A DNA stretch of 64,000 bases, from the NCBI GenBank assembly GCA_949298825.1, contig CASFYB010000006.1:21935-85934 (forward strand), read 5' to 3'. Made by a program: the position numbers and the translations under genes. Below are positions 16,807 to 25,936 of the stretch, one piece after another. Under the pieces are notes generated by a model. The model made no database searches. It saw nothing but the letters and a program-made list of their open reading frames with translations, and was not told the DNA's origin. Source of the DNA: an uncultured Helicobacter sp. (GTDB lineage Bacteria; Campylobacterota; Campylobacteria; Campylobacterales; Helicobacteraceae). Positions within the stretch are counted from its first letter, which is position 1. Every line of letters starts with the position of its first letter.

Positions 16807-18108
16807 ATGATTTTAAAAAATGTAGGTATTATAGGTTATGGGGTGACCACTAAGCCTCTTGTGCAATTTCTAAGAGATAGGGGTATTTTTAATTATATTT
16901 ATGATGATAGGATGCAAGAGCCATCTAGTTTAAATCTGGCTTTTTTAGATTTAGCAGGCTTTATTGATAATTTGCAGAATCTTGATTGTGTGATCACTTC
17001 TCCTGGCATCCCACCAAGCCACCCTATAATAAAGAATGTCCAATCTAGCCAAATCCCTCTATTTTCAGAATATGATTTTTTTGAAAAGATAGCTTGTAGG
17101 GCTTTTGAAAATATCCCAGGTTTTTTAAAGCCTTTAGAGATTTGGATAAGCGGTACTAATGGAAAGACGACAACCACACAAATGCTTGAGTTTTTGCTGG
17201 CTAAGCATGGTGGGGTTTGTGGTGGAAATATAGGCACGCCCCTAGCCACTCTTTATAATCAACTAGAAATGGCAAAAAAAGAAGCATTATGGATATTAGA
17301 AACAAGCTCTTTTATGCTGCATTATACGCATCTAGCTTTACCCAAGATTTATATTTTATTGCCAGTATTTGAGGATCATATTACCTGGCATGGTAGTTTT
17401 GATGCATATGTTCATGACAAGTTAAGCATTTTATCTCGTTTGGATTCTGGGCATATTGCTATTATTCCTTCAGCCTTATCTGATCATCCTTTGTGTCTAG
17501 AGACTAAGGCTAGGGTTTATTATTATTCATGCGCGCAGGATCTAAATAAAAGCTTTGATTTAAAGCTAGAGATAAGTGCTTTTAAGGAGCCTTTTTTGCT
17601 AGATGCAGCACTTGCTTTAAGCGCGCTAAAGCTTTTGTTTGAAGAAGATGGGGTAGAAGAGTTAAATAATTTTAGAATCGCCGCTCATCGCTTGGAGGAA
17701 TTTTTTGATTCTAAAGGGAGATTATGGGTGGATGATTCAAAAGGGACAAATGTTGATGCTAGTATCGCTGCTATTTTGCGCTATCAGGATAAGCCAAAGA
17801 TACATCTAATCCTTGGTGGAGATGATAAGGGGGCAAATTTGCAACCACTTTTTAAAAATGCAGCCACACTTAAAGATAGGATCAGAATCTATGGCATCGG
17901 TTCTAATGCTGATCATCTGGAGATGCTAGCAGAAGAGTTTGATTTGCAATATAGTCAATGTTTAGAGCTTGAAGTGGCAGTAAATAGGATTAAAAGTGTT
18001 TTGCAAAATGATGAGGTGGCTTTATTGAGTCCAGCTGCTGCGAGTTTGGATCAATTTAGCTCTTATAAGGAACGCGGAGATAAATTTCGTGCTTTAGCAT
18101 TATCATAG
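16807..18108 (+). CDS. murD: UDP-MurNAc-alanine-D-glutamate ligase MurD
   Basis: MurD adds D-glutamate to UDP-MurNAc-L-alanine using ATP in the cytoplasm. The ATP-binding loop ISGTNGKTTTTQM starts at about residue 114, and the family motif DDSKGTNVDA is near 315. The N-terminal domain has GIIGYGVTTKP. Length of 433 residues is normal. It sits directly after mraY as in H. pylori, and the Crp/Fnr-type gene begins seven bases after it. Confidence 0.96.
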   Translation: MILKNVGIIGYGVTTKPLVQFLRDRGIFNYIYDDRMQEPSSLNLAFLDLAGFIDNLQNLDCVITSPGIPPSHPIIKNVQSSQIPLFSEYDFFEKIACRAFENIPGFLKPLEIWISGTNGKTTTTQMLEFLLAKHGGVCGGNIGTPLATLYNQLEMAKKEALWILETSSFMLHYTHLALPKIYILLPVFEDHITWHGSFDAYVHDKLSILSRLDSGHIAIIPSALSDHPLCLETKARVYYYSCAQDLNKSFDLKLEISAFKEPFLLDAALALSALKLLFEEDGVEELNNFRIAAHRLEEFFDSKGRLWVDDSKGTNVDASIAAILRYQDKPKIHLILGGDDKGANLQPLFKNAATLKDRIRIYGIGSNADHLEMLAEEFDLQYSQCLELEVAVNRIKSVLQNDEVALLSPAAASLDQFSSYKERGDKFRALALS

Positions 18109-18115
18109 GATTTTT

Positions 18116-18736
18116 ATGGAATTAAAATCTGAGCTTTTGGAGCTTTTTGAAAAGATCGGCACACATAAAAGTTTTAAAAAGGATAGTATTCTATTTTTTG
18201 AAGGACAAAAGGCAGTGGAGATGATCCTGCTTTTAAAGGGTTGTGTGCGTTTATATAAGACAGATTCTTTAGGCAGAGTGATTAATATTCATTTTTTAAG
18301 AGCTACTAACTTTATTGCAGAAATGCCAGTTTTTGAAGGCTTAGACTATCCAGCTAGCGCAGTTTGTGAAAGTGATTGTGAGGTTATTTTTATTGGATTT
18401 GAAAGCTTTAAAAAGCACTGTTTGCAAGATGAGAGGATAGGGCTACTTTTAATGCGTTCTTTGATGGCTAAGATTCGCTATTTAGAAAAAATGATTAATG
18501 AAAATTTCCAATATGATGTGCGTATGCGTTTGGTTGGGTTTTTATTGCAAAATAGTGCTAATATCCAGCAATTTTCTCAAAAAGATATTGCTAAGATGAT
18601 TAATACCACACCAGAAACCCTTAGTCGTATGATAAAAAAACTTAAGGATGAGGGTTTGATTATGACCATTAAGGGTAGAATCCAAATTTTAGATATGATG
18701 GCATTGAAAAAAGAGCAAGAGGAAAAAATAGCGTGA
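18116..18736 (+). CDS. Crp/Fnr-family transcription regulator
   Basis: The 206-residue protein has an N-terminal cyclic-nucleotide-binding-like barrel (about residues 15-125, with FFEGQKAVEMILLLKGCVRLYK) and a C-terminal winged helix near 150-195. The recognition helix reads TTPETLSRMIKKLKDEG. It lacks the N-terminal cysteine cluster of FNR, so it is probably not an iron-sulfur oxygen sensor. The effector is unknown. It is coupled to murD (7-base gap), and its stop overlaps the start of an outer-membrane protein gene, so it may control that neighbour cluster. That link is an inference. Confidence 0.85.
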   Translation: MELKSELLELFEKIGTHKSFKKDSILFFEGQKAVEMILLLKGCVRLYKTDSLGRVINIHFLRATNFIAEMPVFEGLDYPASAVCESDCEVIFIGFESFKKHCLQDERIGLLLMRSLMAKIRYLEKMINENFQYDVRMRLVGFLLQNSANIQQFSQKDIAKMINTTPETLSRMIKKLKDEGLIMTIKGRIQILDMMALKKEQEEKIA

Positions 18737-19416
18737 AAAAAATATCAGCATTGCTGCTAATGTTTTTTATAGCTGTGGATAATATGCAAGGAGCGCATAA
18801 ATCAGAATCTAAGGATTTAAAAATCAATTATGATACCTTGGATTATAAGTATTATCCCTATATTATGTTTTATGGGGATAGTAGCGATGAGGCGATTGCT
18901 GAATTGATCAAAAATATAGATAATGGCCAGAGCAAAAGCGGGTTGTTTTTAGGCGTGGCTTTAGGAGGGATGAGTGATGTAGGCACAGGGGATCAAAGCA
19001 TGCGTCTATCCTATGGGGCCAAGCTTGGCTACCAAAGTTTTTTGCCCTCATTTTTTGAGCGTCTCTCTAAGCCTGGGATGTTAGGCGGGAGGATTTATAT
19101 TGAGTATCATTCTGTTATGAATCAAAAAGGTTTATTTGGCGCAGAGAAGTTTTCTAATATCTCTTTAGCCTATGATTTGCTTTTAGACTTGCCTGTTATG
19201 TCAAAATGGGATGCGGGTATAATTGTAGGGTTAGGCGTGGGTAGCTCAGTGTATGGACATGAGGCAAACTCTCATGCAAGTATGCTGGTGAATGTGGGAT
19301 TTGGGACCTCATTTTTAAAACATAATCGCCTAGACTTTGAGCTTAAAGTCATCCCATCTTTGAGCTTTGATTGGTTTGGAGCGATTTTTACTTTTGGATA
19401 TAACTATGTTTTTTAA
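18733..19416 (+). CDS. Small outer-membrane beta-barrel protein (tandem member 1)
   Basis: A signal peptide (KKISALLLMFFIAVDNMQG) is followed by a short helical linker, then the marker segment KSGLFLGVALGG that begins the barrel. The protein ends in an aromatic residue (FGYNYVF), the usual C-terminal signal for BAM-dependent insertion. The start is a GTG whose GTGA overlaps the stop of the Crp/Fnr gene. The length is 227 residues. It resembles, by this layout, the two genes that follow and two more elsewhere in the window. Ligand or role unknown. Confidence 0.8.
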   Translation: MKKISALLLMFFIAVDNMQGAHKSESKDLKINYDTLDYKYYPYIMFYGDSSDEAIAELIKNIDNGQSKSGLFLGVALGGMSDVGTGDQSMRLSYGAKLGYQSFLPSFFERLSKPGMLGGRIYIEYHSVMNQKGLFGAEKFSNISLAYDLLLDLPVMSKWDAGIIVGLGVGSSVYGHEANSHASMLVNVGFGTSFLKHNRLDFELKVIPSLSFDWFGAIFTFGYNYVF

Positions 19417-20071
19417 GCACATTGTATGTATCATCTTAAGTTTTTTGTTTGCTTTAGTATTGCATGCCCAAGAAGAGGATAATGCTTTGGATATGGATGC
19501 TAAGAAGCGCAAAGAGCGGTATTTCCTTGCTGCTCAGCTTGAAGAGATCAAATCTGAACAAAAAAAGACAAAGAAGATTCTTGATAAGAATGGCTTTTTT
19601 ATCAGCGGGGGTATAGGGAGTGGGGAGTTCTCCCAAAATCTTGATATACATTATCCTTTGATGTTTGCACTTAAAGGTGGCTATCAAAAAAGCTTTGGTA
19701 ATACGCCTATGGGTGTGCGTGTATATGGTGAGTTTGATCTTATTGGCATCCCTGTTAAACCTTTGAACTTTTATCATACTACTAGTATTAATCTAGATGC
19801 TACGATGGACTTTTTATTGGATAAAAACTTCTCTTATGGGGTTGGATTCTTTGCTGGTATTGGGCTTGGTGGGGTATATGGCTATATAGATAGACAAGTC
19901 TTGGGCCTTTGGAGTAGTTTTTTTAATTTTGGTATTAGTGCTATTATGAATATAAGGCATCGTATCGAGTTTGGCATACGTCTGCCATCAGCATCTAAAC
20001 TAAAAGTAAGAAATTTTGAAGATATTAATGCTTCAAAAATGTTTTTTGCTAGCTATTTGTATAAATTTTAG
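19406..20071 (+). CDS. Small outer-membrane beta-barrel protein (tandem member 2)
   Basis: I use the ATG at 19406 because it begins a clean signal peptide (MFFKHIVCIILSFLFALVLHA). An earlier in-frame ATG at 19367 lies inside the previous gene and would put charged residues in front of it. The mature part has a predicted helical linker, then NGFFISGGIGSG as the first strand, and ends in SYLYKF. It overlaps the end of member 1 by 11 bases. At 221 residues it is a short barrel. Confidence 0.8.
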   Translation: MFFKHIVCIILSFLFALVLHAQEEDNALDMDAKKRKERYFLAAQLEEIKSEQKKTKKILDKNGFFISGGIGSGEFSQNLDIHYPLMFALKGGYQKSFGNTPMGVRVYGEFDLIGIPVKPLNFYHTTSINLDATMDFLLDKNFSYGVGFFAGIGLGGVYGYIDRQVLGLWSSFFNFGISAIMNIRHRIEFGIRLPSASKLKVRNFEDINASKMFFASYLYKF

Positions 20072-20080
20072 GGGCACTTG

Positions 20081-20965
20081 ATGAAAAAGATTATAGTCTC
20101 ATTTTTATGTCTTGGTTTATTGATCGCGGAGAATCTAGATGTAGAGATTGAGAATCTTAAAAATGAGATTAAATCTTATGGAATGGAGCCAAAGATCCCA
20201 TTTAAAAAGCCTGAAAATAAAAAGCATAGTAAAAATGGACTTTTTATCGGAGTGATGGGGGCTATAGGATCTGTGCAAAATAGCTATGAGGATGGAAAAT
20301 ATAATGCTATTAATAGTGTCCAGGGGGCTCATAATACAGGGGTTTTGCAAAGTTTTTCTGATTCTTCGTTGCTTTTTATGTTTGGGGGCAAGATCGGTTA
20401 TCAGAACTTTTTTATCCCCTATTTTGGCACTCGTATTTATGGAGATTTGTTAGCAGGGGGAGGTAGGACTTATAGAGGTGGCAAATTGATTGGTACTACT
20501 CAATATGCCTTAGGTGGACTTAATCTTGATTTGATGGGTGAGTATAAGATCAAAGAAGGCTATGAGATCGGAGGGTTTGTAGGATTTGGATTTGGGGTGA
20601 TGCTTTTAAGCGATAAGCTTGCTTCTCCTCAAAGTGTACTTTTACCAACAGCAAGCACGGTCTTTGATGATGGTAGTGGAGCCACGCCTATAGGATCTGC
20701 ACAGAGTAAGGGAAATATCTTATGGAAAAACTTATTGCAGGTAGACTACACTTTTAATGTGGGCGTGAGTTTTGCGCTTTTTAACCACCATCGTTTTGAA
20801 TTGGGCGTAAAGATACCTGTGACCTATCTTAAACTAGGGTTAGAATCGCCTGCAACCTATCGAGTGAGTACAAATAAGGGCGATAAAGAAGTGAGTTTAA
20901 ATAGTGGAGATTTAAGTTTTAAACGCACAAGTTATGTAACCTTTAGCTATATTTATTTATTTTGA
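20081..20965 (+). CDS. Outer-membrane beta-barrel protein (tandem member 3)
   Basis: The signal peptide is KKIIVSFLCLGLLIA, followed by a charged helix, then NGLFIGVMGAIGS as the first strand and a C-terminus of TFSYIYLF. The start is the ATG at 20081, ten bases after member 2; an in-frame TTG lies one codon upstream. The 294-residue length is larger than its neighbours because of longer loops in the middle. It ends the outer-membrane part of the envelope run and precedes the M23 peptidase by 36 bases. Confidence 0.8.
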   Translation: MKKIIVSFLCLGLLIAENLDVEIENLKNEIKSYGMEPKIPFKKPENKKHSKNGLFIGVMGAIGSVQNSYEDGKYNAINSVQGAHNTGVLQSFSDSSLLFMFGGKIGYQNFFIPYFGTRIYGDLLAGGGRTYRGGKLIGTTQYALGGLNLDLMGEYKIKEGYEIGGFVGFGFGVMLLSDKLASPQSVLLPTASTVFDDGSGATPIGSAQSKGNILWKNLLQVDYTFNVGVSFALFNHHRFELGVKIPVTYLKLGLESPATYRVSTNKGDKEVSLNSGDLSFKRTSYVTFSYIYLF

Positions 20966-21001
20966 AACTTAATGTAGAATCCATTTTATAAAGGATTGGA
21001 A

Positions 21002-22408
21002 ATGAGATTGAAGACATGGCTTAAGTTTTTATTTCTAGCACTTATTGTGTATTTTGGATATTGGGTGTATCACTCAAGATTTTTTGAAAAAAATCCCCCC
21101 AAAGTGCGCTTGATGGTGCAAATAGGAAGCGAAGAAAAAGAAGTGCAAGAGGGTGATAACTTCTGGAATCCACATCGTGATATGGTCGTTTATATGAGCG
21201 ATGAGAGTGGTATTAGAAGCTATAGCATAGTGGTAAAAGATGCTCAAGGCAAGATTTTAGCCCAGAAGCAAGAAGCTATTATCAAGCGTCCAGAGCATAT
21301 TAAGGTCGCATTGCCAAAGCCAGATATTCAGCTTAAAGAGGATGATAAAGTAATTTATGAGATAAGCGTTAATGACTGGAGTAATGCTCATTTTTTTAGT
21401 GGTAATACAACAAAGCTTAATTTTAACTTTACAATCGATACGGAATCTCCAGTAGTAAGAATGGTGGCTACATCTTATAAAATCTCTTATGGTGGAAGTG
21501 CGCTTTTAGTTTTTAAGATCAATGATAAATCTACCAAAGAAGTGCGTGTGAGTAATGGTGAGGATCACTTTAAGGCCTATCCATTTTTAAAAGAGGGCTA
21601 TTATGCCTTAATTATCGCATGGCCTGTGAAAAATAAAATTTTTGCTGGAAATATCACTGCTATTGATAAGGCATGGAATGTTAAAAAAGTAGCCATCCCT
21701 ATCATCAAAGATCCTAATGTACGCTATCGTTATTCTGATATTAAAGTGACAGATCAATTTTTAAACACTAAGCTTGATAATCTTGTCAATATTATAGGTG
21801 AGCGCAGCACCAATAGTTTTTCTAATAGTCTTGAAAAGTTTAAATACATCAATGAATATATCCGCGCTAAGGATGAAAATGTAATTACTGGCGTAACACA
21901 ATCTGTAGAATATCCAGGGTATTTAAAACCTATAAATTTTAATGTGTTTTTACCACTTAAGAAGTTCCAGGTTGTGGGTAGTTTTGGGGATCATCGCACC
22001 TATCTTTACAAAGATAGAAAATTTTCACAATCCATGCATCTTGGGCTAGATATAGCTAATTTTAAAAATGCACCTATAACAACTAGCAATGCTGGAAAGG
22101 TGCTTTTTACTGGCTTGCTTGGCGTGTATGGAAATACGACAATTATTGATCATGGCTTTGGCTTAGCTTCGCTTTATTCCCATCAGTCTAGCTTTGAAGT
22201 CAAGCCTGGGGACTTGGTGAATGTACATAGCGAGATAGGTCGTACAGGGCAGACTGGATGGGCATTTGGCGATCATTTGCATTTAGGCATTTTAGTGCAG
22301 GGGCAGATGGCTCGTGTGGCTGAATGGATGGATGCTAAGTGGATTAAAACAAATATTACCGATGTTTTTATGCGAGCGCAAAATATTATTCAAAATGATG
22401 AGGATTAA
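21002..22408 (+). CDS. M23-family (LytM) metallopeptidase, membrane-anchored
   Basis: The 468-residue protein is predicted to cleave peptidoglycan cross-links or stem peptides and so affect cell shape. There is one N-terminal membrane segment at about residues 8-25. A long periplasmic region with immunoglobulin-like character follows. The M23 domain is C-terminal: HLGLDIAN supplies the H-x-x-x-D zinc ligands, and GDHLHLGI the HxH. It is related in order to an H. pylori M23 gene next to minC and lpxC, as I recall. ATG at 21002 has AAGGA six bases upstream; a TTG two codons earlier is less likely. Confidence 0.85.
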   Translation: MRLKTWLKFLFLALIVYFGYWVYHSRFFEKNPPKVRLMVQIGSEEKEVQEGDNFWNPHRDMVVYMSDESGIRSYSIVVKDAQGKILAQKQEAIIKRPEHIKVALPKPDIQLKEDDKVIYEISVNDWSNAHFFSGNTTKLNFNFTIDTESPVVRMVATSYKISYGGSALLVFKINDKSTKEVRVSNGEDHFKAYPFLKEGYYALIIAWPVKNKIFAGNITAIDKAWNVKKVAIPIIKDPNVRYRYSDIKVTDQFLNTKLDNLVNIIGERSTNSFSNSLEKFKYINEYIRAKDENVITGVTQSVEYPGYLKPINFNVFLPLKKFQVVGSFGDHRTYLYKDRKFSQSMHLGLDIANFKNAPITTSNAGKVLFTGLLGVYGNTTIIDHGFGLASLYSHQSSFEVKPGDLVNVHSEIGRTGQTGWAFGDHLHLGILVQGQMARVAEWMDAKWIKTNITDVFMRAQNIIQNDED

Positions 22409-22972
22409 ATGGTAAAGACTAAGCAAAAAAATATTCGTATTTTTGAGATTGATAATAGTGATGATAGAGCATGTTCTGAGTTTTTGACCAAAAATGCCCC
22501 TTTGCTAAAAGACTATCTCATTTTTTTTGCGACTACACCTAGTGAATTTTTAGCCAATGTGTGCATAGATTTGGGCTTAGATTATTTTATCCCTAATAAT
22601 CGCTTGTTTACTCAAGCTCCTCAAGTATCCCTAAATCAGGAAAGAGAAAATAAAGCACCTTTAAATATCATCTCTCGGGCTATAAGAAGTGGAGAGGAGA
22701 TAGAGAGTAGTGGAGATTTGATAATTTGTGGAAATGTACATAATGGCGCTAGAATCTATGCAGAGGGAAATTTAATGATTTTTGGGCGATGTGAGGGTAG
22801 AGTAGAGTGTGGGGGTGAATATTTAATTTTAAAGTCGATTACTTCTAATCAAGTGATTTTTTCTGGACAGATTTTTTCTTCTGCTATGCTTGAGAGGATA
22901 AATCAGAATCCTAATTCCCCAAAGCTTATTGTGCGTAATGGAGAATTCATCACGATCAAAGAAATTGAGTGA
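22409..22972 (+). CDS. minC: Septum-site determining protein MinC
   Basis: MinC blocks FtsZ assembly away from mid-cell and acts with MinD. Here it is 187 residues, with the C-terminal beta-helix domain clear from about residue 85 ([30 protein letters not shown] would be its core region). The N-terminal FtsZ-inhibiting part is poorly conserved. It begins directly after the M23 peptidase stop and its last codons precede lpxC by eight bases. No minD or minE is in the window. Confidence 0.88.
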   Translation: MVKTKQKNIRIFEIDNSDDRACSEFLTKNAPLLKDYLIFFATTPSEFLANVCIDLGLDYFIPNNRLFTQAPQVSLNQERENKAPLNIISRAIRSGEEIESSGDLIICGNVHNGARIYAEGNLMIFGRCEGRVECGGEYLILKSITSNQVIFSGQIFSSAMLERINQNPNSPKLIVRNGEFITIKEIE

Positions 22973-22980
22973 GGAAAGCT

Positions 22981-23880
22981 ATGAAGCAGACAACTATACA
23001 AAAAAGAGTAGAGCTTGTTGGTATCGGGTTGCACAAGGGTGTGCCTGTAAAGATGGTACTTGATCCACTACCTAAAGATAGCGGGATTATTTTTTATCGC
23101 AGTGATTTGGGCGTGGAAATACCACTTAAGCCTAGTAATGTGAGCAATACAATGATGGCTACTGTGCTTGCTAATGGAGATGCAAAGATCTCTACTATTG
23201 AGCATTTAATGTCAGCTGTCTATGCTTATGGTATAGATAATCTTAAAATCTCTGTAGATAATGAAGAGATTCCAATCATGGATGGTAGTGCTATTGGGTA
23301 TTGCATGCTTTTAGATGAGGCGGGTATTAGCGAGCTTGATGCAAACAAAAAGGTCATGGCTATTAAAAAGCCTATCGAAGTAAAAGATGGGGATAAATTT
23401 GTAAGAATTGAGCCTAGCCAAAGAAGTGTATTTGACTTTAGTATAGATTTTGCTCATCCAGCCATCAGAAAGCAGAGCTATAAGTTTATTTTTAGCAAGC
23501 AACGATACAAAGAAGAGATAGCTAGAGCACGTACTTTTGGTTTTTTGCAAGATGTGAATTATTTGCGTTCACAAGGACTTGGGCTTGGTGGAGACTTGAG
23601 CAACTGTATTGTGCTGGATGAAAATGGAATCTTAAATAAAGAAGGCTTGCGCTATAAAGAAGAGTTTGTGCGTCATAAGATTTTAGATGCGATTGGAGAT
23701 ATGGCAATTTTAGGTATGCCAATTCTTGGTAGCTATGTATCTTTTGCAGGCAGCCATAAGCTAAACTCACTTTTGACAAAAAAGATTTTAGAAGAGCAGG
23801 ATGCCTATGAGCTTTTAGAGTTGCTAGAAGAGGAGAGGGAAGCAGAGCTTGTTAAAGAGATGCAAAAAGAGTTTGCATAA
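22981..23880 (+). CDS. lpxC: UDP-3-O-acyl-GlcNAc deacetylase LpxC
   Basis: LpxC is the zinc-dependent committed step of lipid A synthesis. The 299-residue length fits. Zinc-binding motifs are visible: [18 protein letters not shown] near residue 75, then [14 protein letters not shown]. The start at the ATG 22981 has GAGGAAAG directly upstream; a GTG four codons earlier lies within the end of minC. It overlaps the next gene by one base (TAATG). A good antibacterial target in general; here nothing is unusual. Confidence 0.96.
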   Translation: MKQTTIQKRVELVGIGLHKGVPVKMVLDPLPKDSGIIFYRSDLGVEIPLKPSNVSNTMMATVLANGDAKISTIEHLMSAVYAYGIDNLKISVDNEEIPIMDGSAIGYCMLLDEAGISELDANKKVMAIKKPIEVKDGDKFVRIEPSQRSVFDFSIDFAHPAIRKQSYKFIFSKQRYKEEIARARTFGFLQDVNYLRSQGLGLGGDLSNCIVLDENGILNKEGLRYKEEFVRHKILDAIGDMAILGMPILGSYVSFAGSHKLNSLLTKKILEEQDAYELLELLEEEREAELVKEMQKEFA

Positions 23881-24332
23881 TGTCTTATGATCTTTTACTT
23901 ATACCATTGCGCAGTGGCATAAGATATGGAATCTATCATAACAATAGCCTTTATAAGCAGGGGCTTATGGAGGGGAAGAGCTTAGATTCTCTTATAGGGC
24001 TTTGGATGGAGATTAAAGATAAATATGTGATTGGCCGGATCTTTTATGCAAGGGGTCCAGGTAGTCTTTCTGCTCTAAAGCTTTTGCATATTTTTGTACA
24101 TACTTTGGCTATAACTAGCCAGATAGAGCTTTTTGCAACCGATAGTTTTTATTTTAGCCAGCATCCTATCCTAGCTTTTGGGAATCAATATTTTATCAAA
24201 CAGCATCAAGAGATAGTTTTAAAGACTTTTGATGCAAAAATACAAGATGAGATTCCAGATTTGCCCAAGAGTCTTAATGATAAAGATTTTACTTCCCCAT
24301 TAGAGCCACTTTATGTCTTACCAGCACTCTAG
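23880..24332 (+). CDS. tsaB: Short TsaB-like protein
   Basis: TsaB helps TsaD form N6-threonylcarbamoyladenosine in tRNA. Only the N-terminal half of the usual fold seems present: ARGPGSLSALKLL at about residues 58-70 matches the TsaB GPGSFTGLR loop. The protein is about 150 residues, compared with about 220 for typical TsaB. No second conserved motif is seen in the C-terminal half. Sits between lpxC (one-base overlap) and the CysQ-like gene (20-base overlap). Divergent or degenerate TsaB is the best reading. Confidence 0.6.
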   Translation: MSYDLLLIPLRSGIRYGIYHNNSLYKQGLMEGKSLDSLIGLWMEIKDKYVIGRIFYARGPGSLSALKLLHIFVHTLAITSQIELFATDSFYFSQHPILAFGNQYFIKQHQEIVLKTFDAKIQDEIPDLPKSLNDKDFTSPLEPLYVLPAL

Positions 24333-25131
24333 CCTAGATTTAAAGACCCTGTTATCATGTGCTTTAAGTGCAGCTGATGCTGCAAATAAGGCTATTATGC
24401 AGCATTATGGTGAGATGGAACATGAGCTAAAAGAAGATGGCTCCCCTCTTAGCAAGGCAGATTTGGCAGCCCATGGAGCTATTTGCAAGATTTTAGAAGA
24501 AGAGAGCCTAGCTATTTGTTCAGAAGAAAGCATTTTATCCTATGAGAAAAGATGTTTGCTTGAAGCATTTTGGCTTGTTGATCCTTTAGATGGCACTAAG
24601 GACTTTTTGGTTAGAAATGGAAATTTTACTACCAATATCGCTCTTGTCTATGGTGATGAAGTCATCTTAGGTGTGATAGGTGTGCCTGTAAATGGGGAGC
24701 TATATTATGCGATTAAGGGGAGAGGAGCGTATAAAAAGCTTGGAGATAAAATCTTTGCGCTAAAAGGAGAAAGTGAAAATAAAATCCCTATAGCCTGTGA
24801 TTCTATTCATCATAGTACAGAAAAGATACAAGAGTTTATTAATGCCCATCAACTAGAGACTAGAAAGATTGGTAGTGCATTAAAGTTCTGTGCACTAGCT
24901 AGTGGAGCAGTGGATATCTACCCTCGCTTTAATGGGAGTAGTGAATGGGATAGCGCAGCAGGTGATCTGATAGTAAGAGAGAGCGGAGGAATGGTTTTAT
25001 CTATTTTGGATAAAAGGCCTTTAAAATACAATAAATCTGATTTAAGAAATCCACATTTTATCGCCTTTGGTAAGAATCAAATAGGCGGTGAGATTTACCA
25101 AAAATTTCTAACTAGCAAGGATCTAGCCTAA
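24313..25131 (+). CDS. cysQ: CysQ-like 3'(2'),5'-bisphosphate nucleotidase / inositol phosphatase family
   Basis: Lithium-sensitive magnesium phosphatase of the inositol monophosphatase family. CysQ removes phosphate from PAP or PAPS. The metal motif is WLVDPLDGTKDF near residues 92-103, and the C-terminal motif is EWDSAAGDLIVRESGG. The 272-residue length fits. It overlaps the end of the TsaB-like gene and its last nine bases overlap the end of ccdA on the other strand. CysQ rather than a general inositol phosphatase is suggested by the DGTKDF form of the motif. Confidence 0.82.
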   Translation: MSYQHSSLDLKTLLSCALSAADAANKAIMQHYGEMEHELKEDGSPLSKADLAAHGAICKILEEESLAICSEESILSYEKRCLLEAFWLVDPLDGTKDFLVRNGNFTTNIALVYGDEVILGVIGVPVNGELYYAIKGRGAYKKLGDKIFALKGESENKIPIACDSIHHSTEKIQEFINAHQLETRKIGSALKFCALASGAVDIYPRFNGSSEWDSAAGDLIVRESGGMVLSILDKRPLKYNKSDLRNPHFIAFGKNQIGGEIYQKFLTSKDLA

Positions 25132-25824
25132 ATAGGCAAGAGAATCTAAAAGCCCGCTTAAGATCCCTATCCCAAGCATGATTAATAGGATGCCAGATAT
25201 GATTTCTATCTTTCTTATATGGGCTTTAAAAAAGGCAATAGCTTTGAGTGCTTTTGAAAATACAAGTGCACAAAGTATAAAAGGGATGGCTAATCCAAGG
25301 AAAAAAACTAGCATCAAGGATAGGCCATAGTTTTGGTTAGAGCTAGCAAGCAGGATGATGCTAGCAAAAATAGGGCCTATGCATGGTGTCCAGCCTAATG
25401 CAAAGCTTGTGCCAAGTATAAAGGGTGTTAGTAATCTATGAAAGCGCATATTTTTACCAAACTCAAAATGTAGATTCTTATAAAGCCATTTAAGGCGCAA
25501 TAGCCCTAAAAAGTGAAGACCAAAAAATAAAATAATAATCCCGGAGGCTTGCTTGATCCATGATGGAGCTATGATATCAATCAGTCTGGCCATCCCAGCT
25601 CCTAGAATCAAAAATACCAGCATAAAACCCAAGATAAAAAAGATTGCATAGGGTAGGATGGATTTATTATCTTGTTTTAGATCTTGTAGGCTTTGATTGG
25701 ATATATAGGCCATGTAGGCTGGTATGAGAGGCAATACACATGGGCTTAAAAAACTCAAAATGCCTGCCAAAAAGGCTGCTAAAAAAGGCATCTGTGAAAA
25801 AAGCGATAAAAGCGTGTTATCCAT
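25123..25824 (-). CDS. ccdA: Cytochrome c biogenesis transmembrane protein CcdA
   Basis: CcdA carries reducing equivalents from thioredoxin across the inner membrane for cytochrome c assembly. The 233 residues hold six hydrophobic helices. The two key cysteines are in LSFLSPCVLPLIPAY (about residue 29) and ALGWTPCIGPIFA (about 147). It fits with the CcsBA and thioredoxin-like lipoprotein genes some 7 kb away in the window. It is divergent from the helicase gene and converges, with overlap, on the cysQ-like gene. Confidence 0.93.
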   Translation of the reverse strand: MDNTLLSLFSQMPFLAAFLAGILSFLSPCVLPLIPAYMAYISNQSLQDLKQDNKSILPYAIFFILGFMLVFLILGAGMARLIDIIAPSWIKQASGIIILFFGLHFLGLLRLKWLYKNLHFEFGKNMRFHRLLTPFILGTSFALGWTPCIGPIFASIILLASSNQNYGLSLMLVFFLGLAIPFILCALVFSKALKAIAFFKAHIRKIEIISGILLIMLGIGILSGLLDSLAYLG

Positions 25825-25880
25825 ATTCTTGGCATCCTTGTGTGATATTAGAATTAAAACATAAAAAAATAAAAATTAGT

Positions 25881-25886
25881 TATAAT
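25881..25886 (+). promoter_or_regulatory. -10 element for the DEAD-box helicase
   Basis: TATAAT lies 51 bases before the helicase ATG. The leader between them contains a short inverted pair, AATGC and GCATT, which may form a weak hairpin. Confidence 0.4.
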
Positions 25887-25936
25887 GCTCTGTTTTGGAA
25901 GCATTCTAAAAGAATAAAATGATTAAGTGAATTATT

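Noticed and set aside
19367..19405. An earlier ATG for the second tandem barrel gene
   Set aside because: It lies inside the first barrel gene and would place extra residues before an otherwise clean signal peptide.
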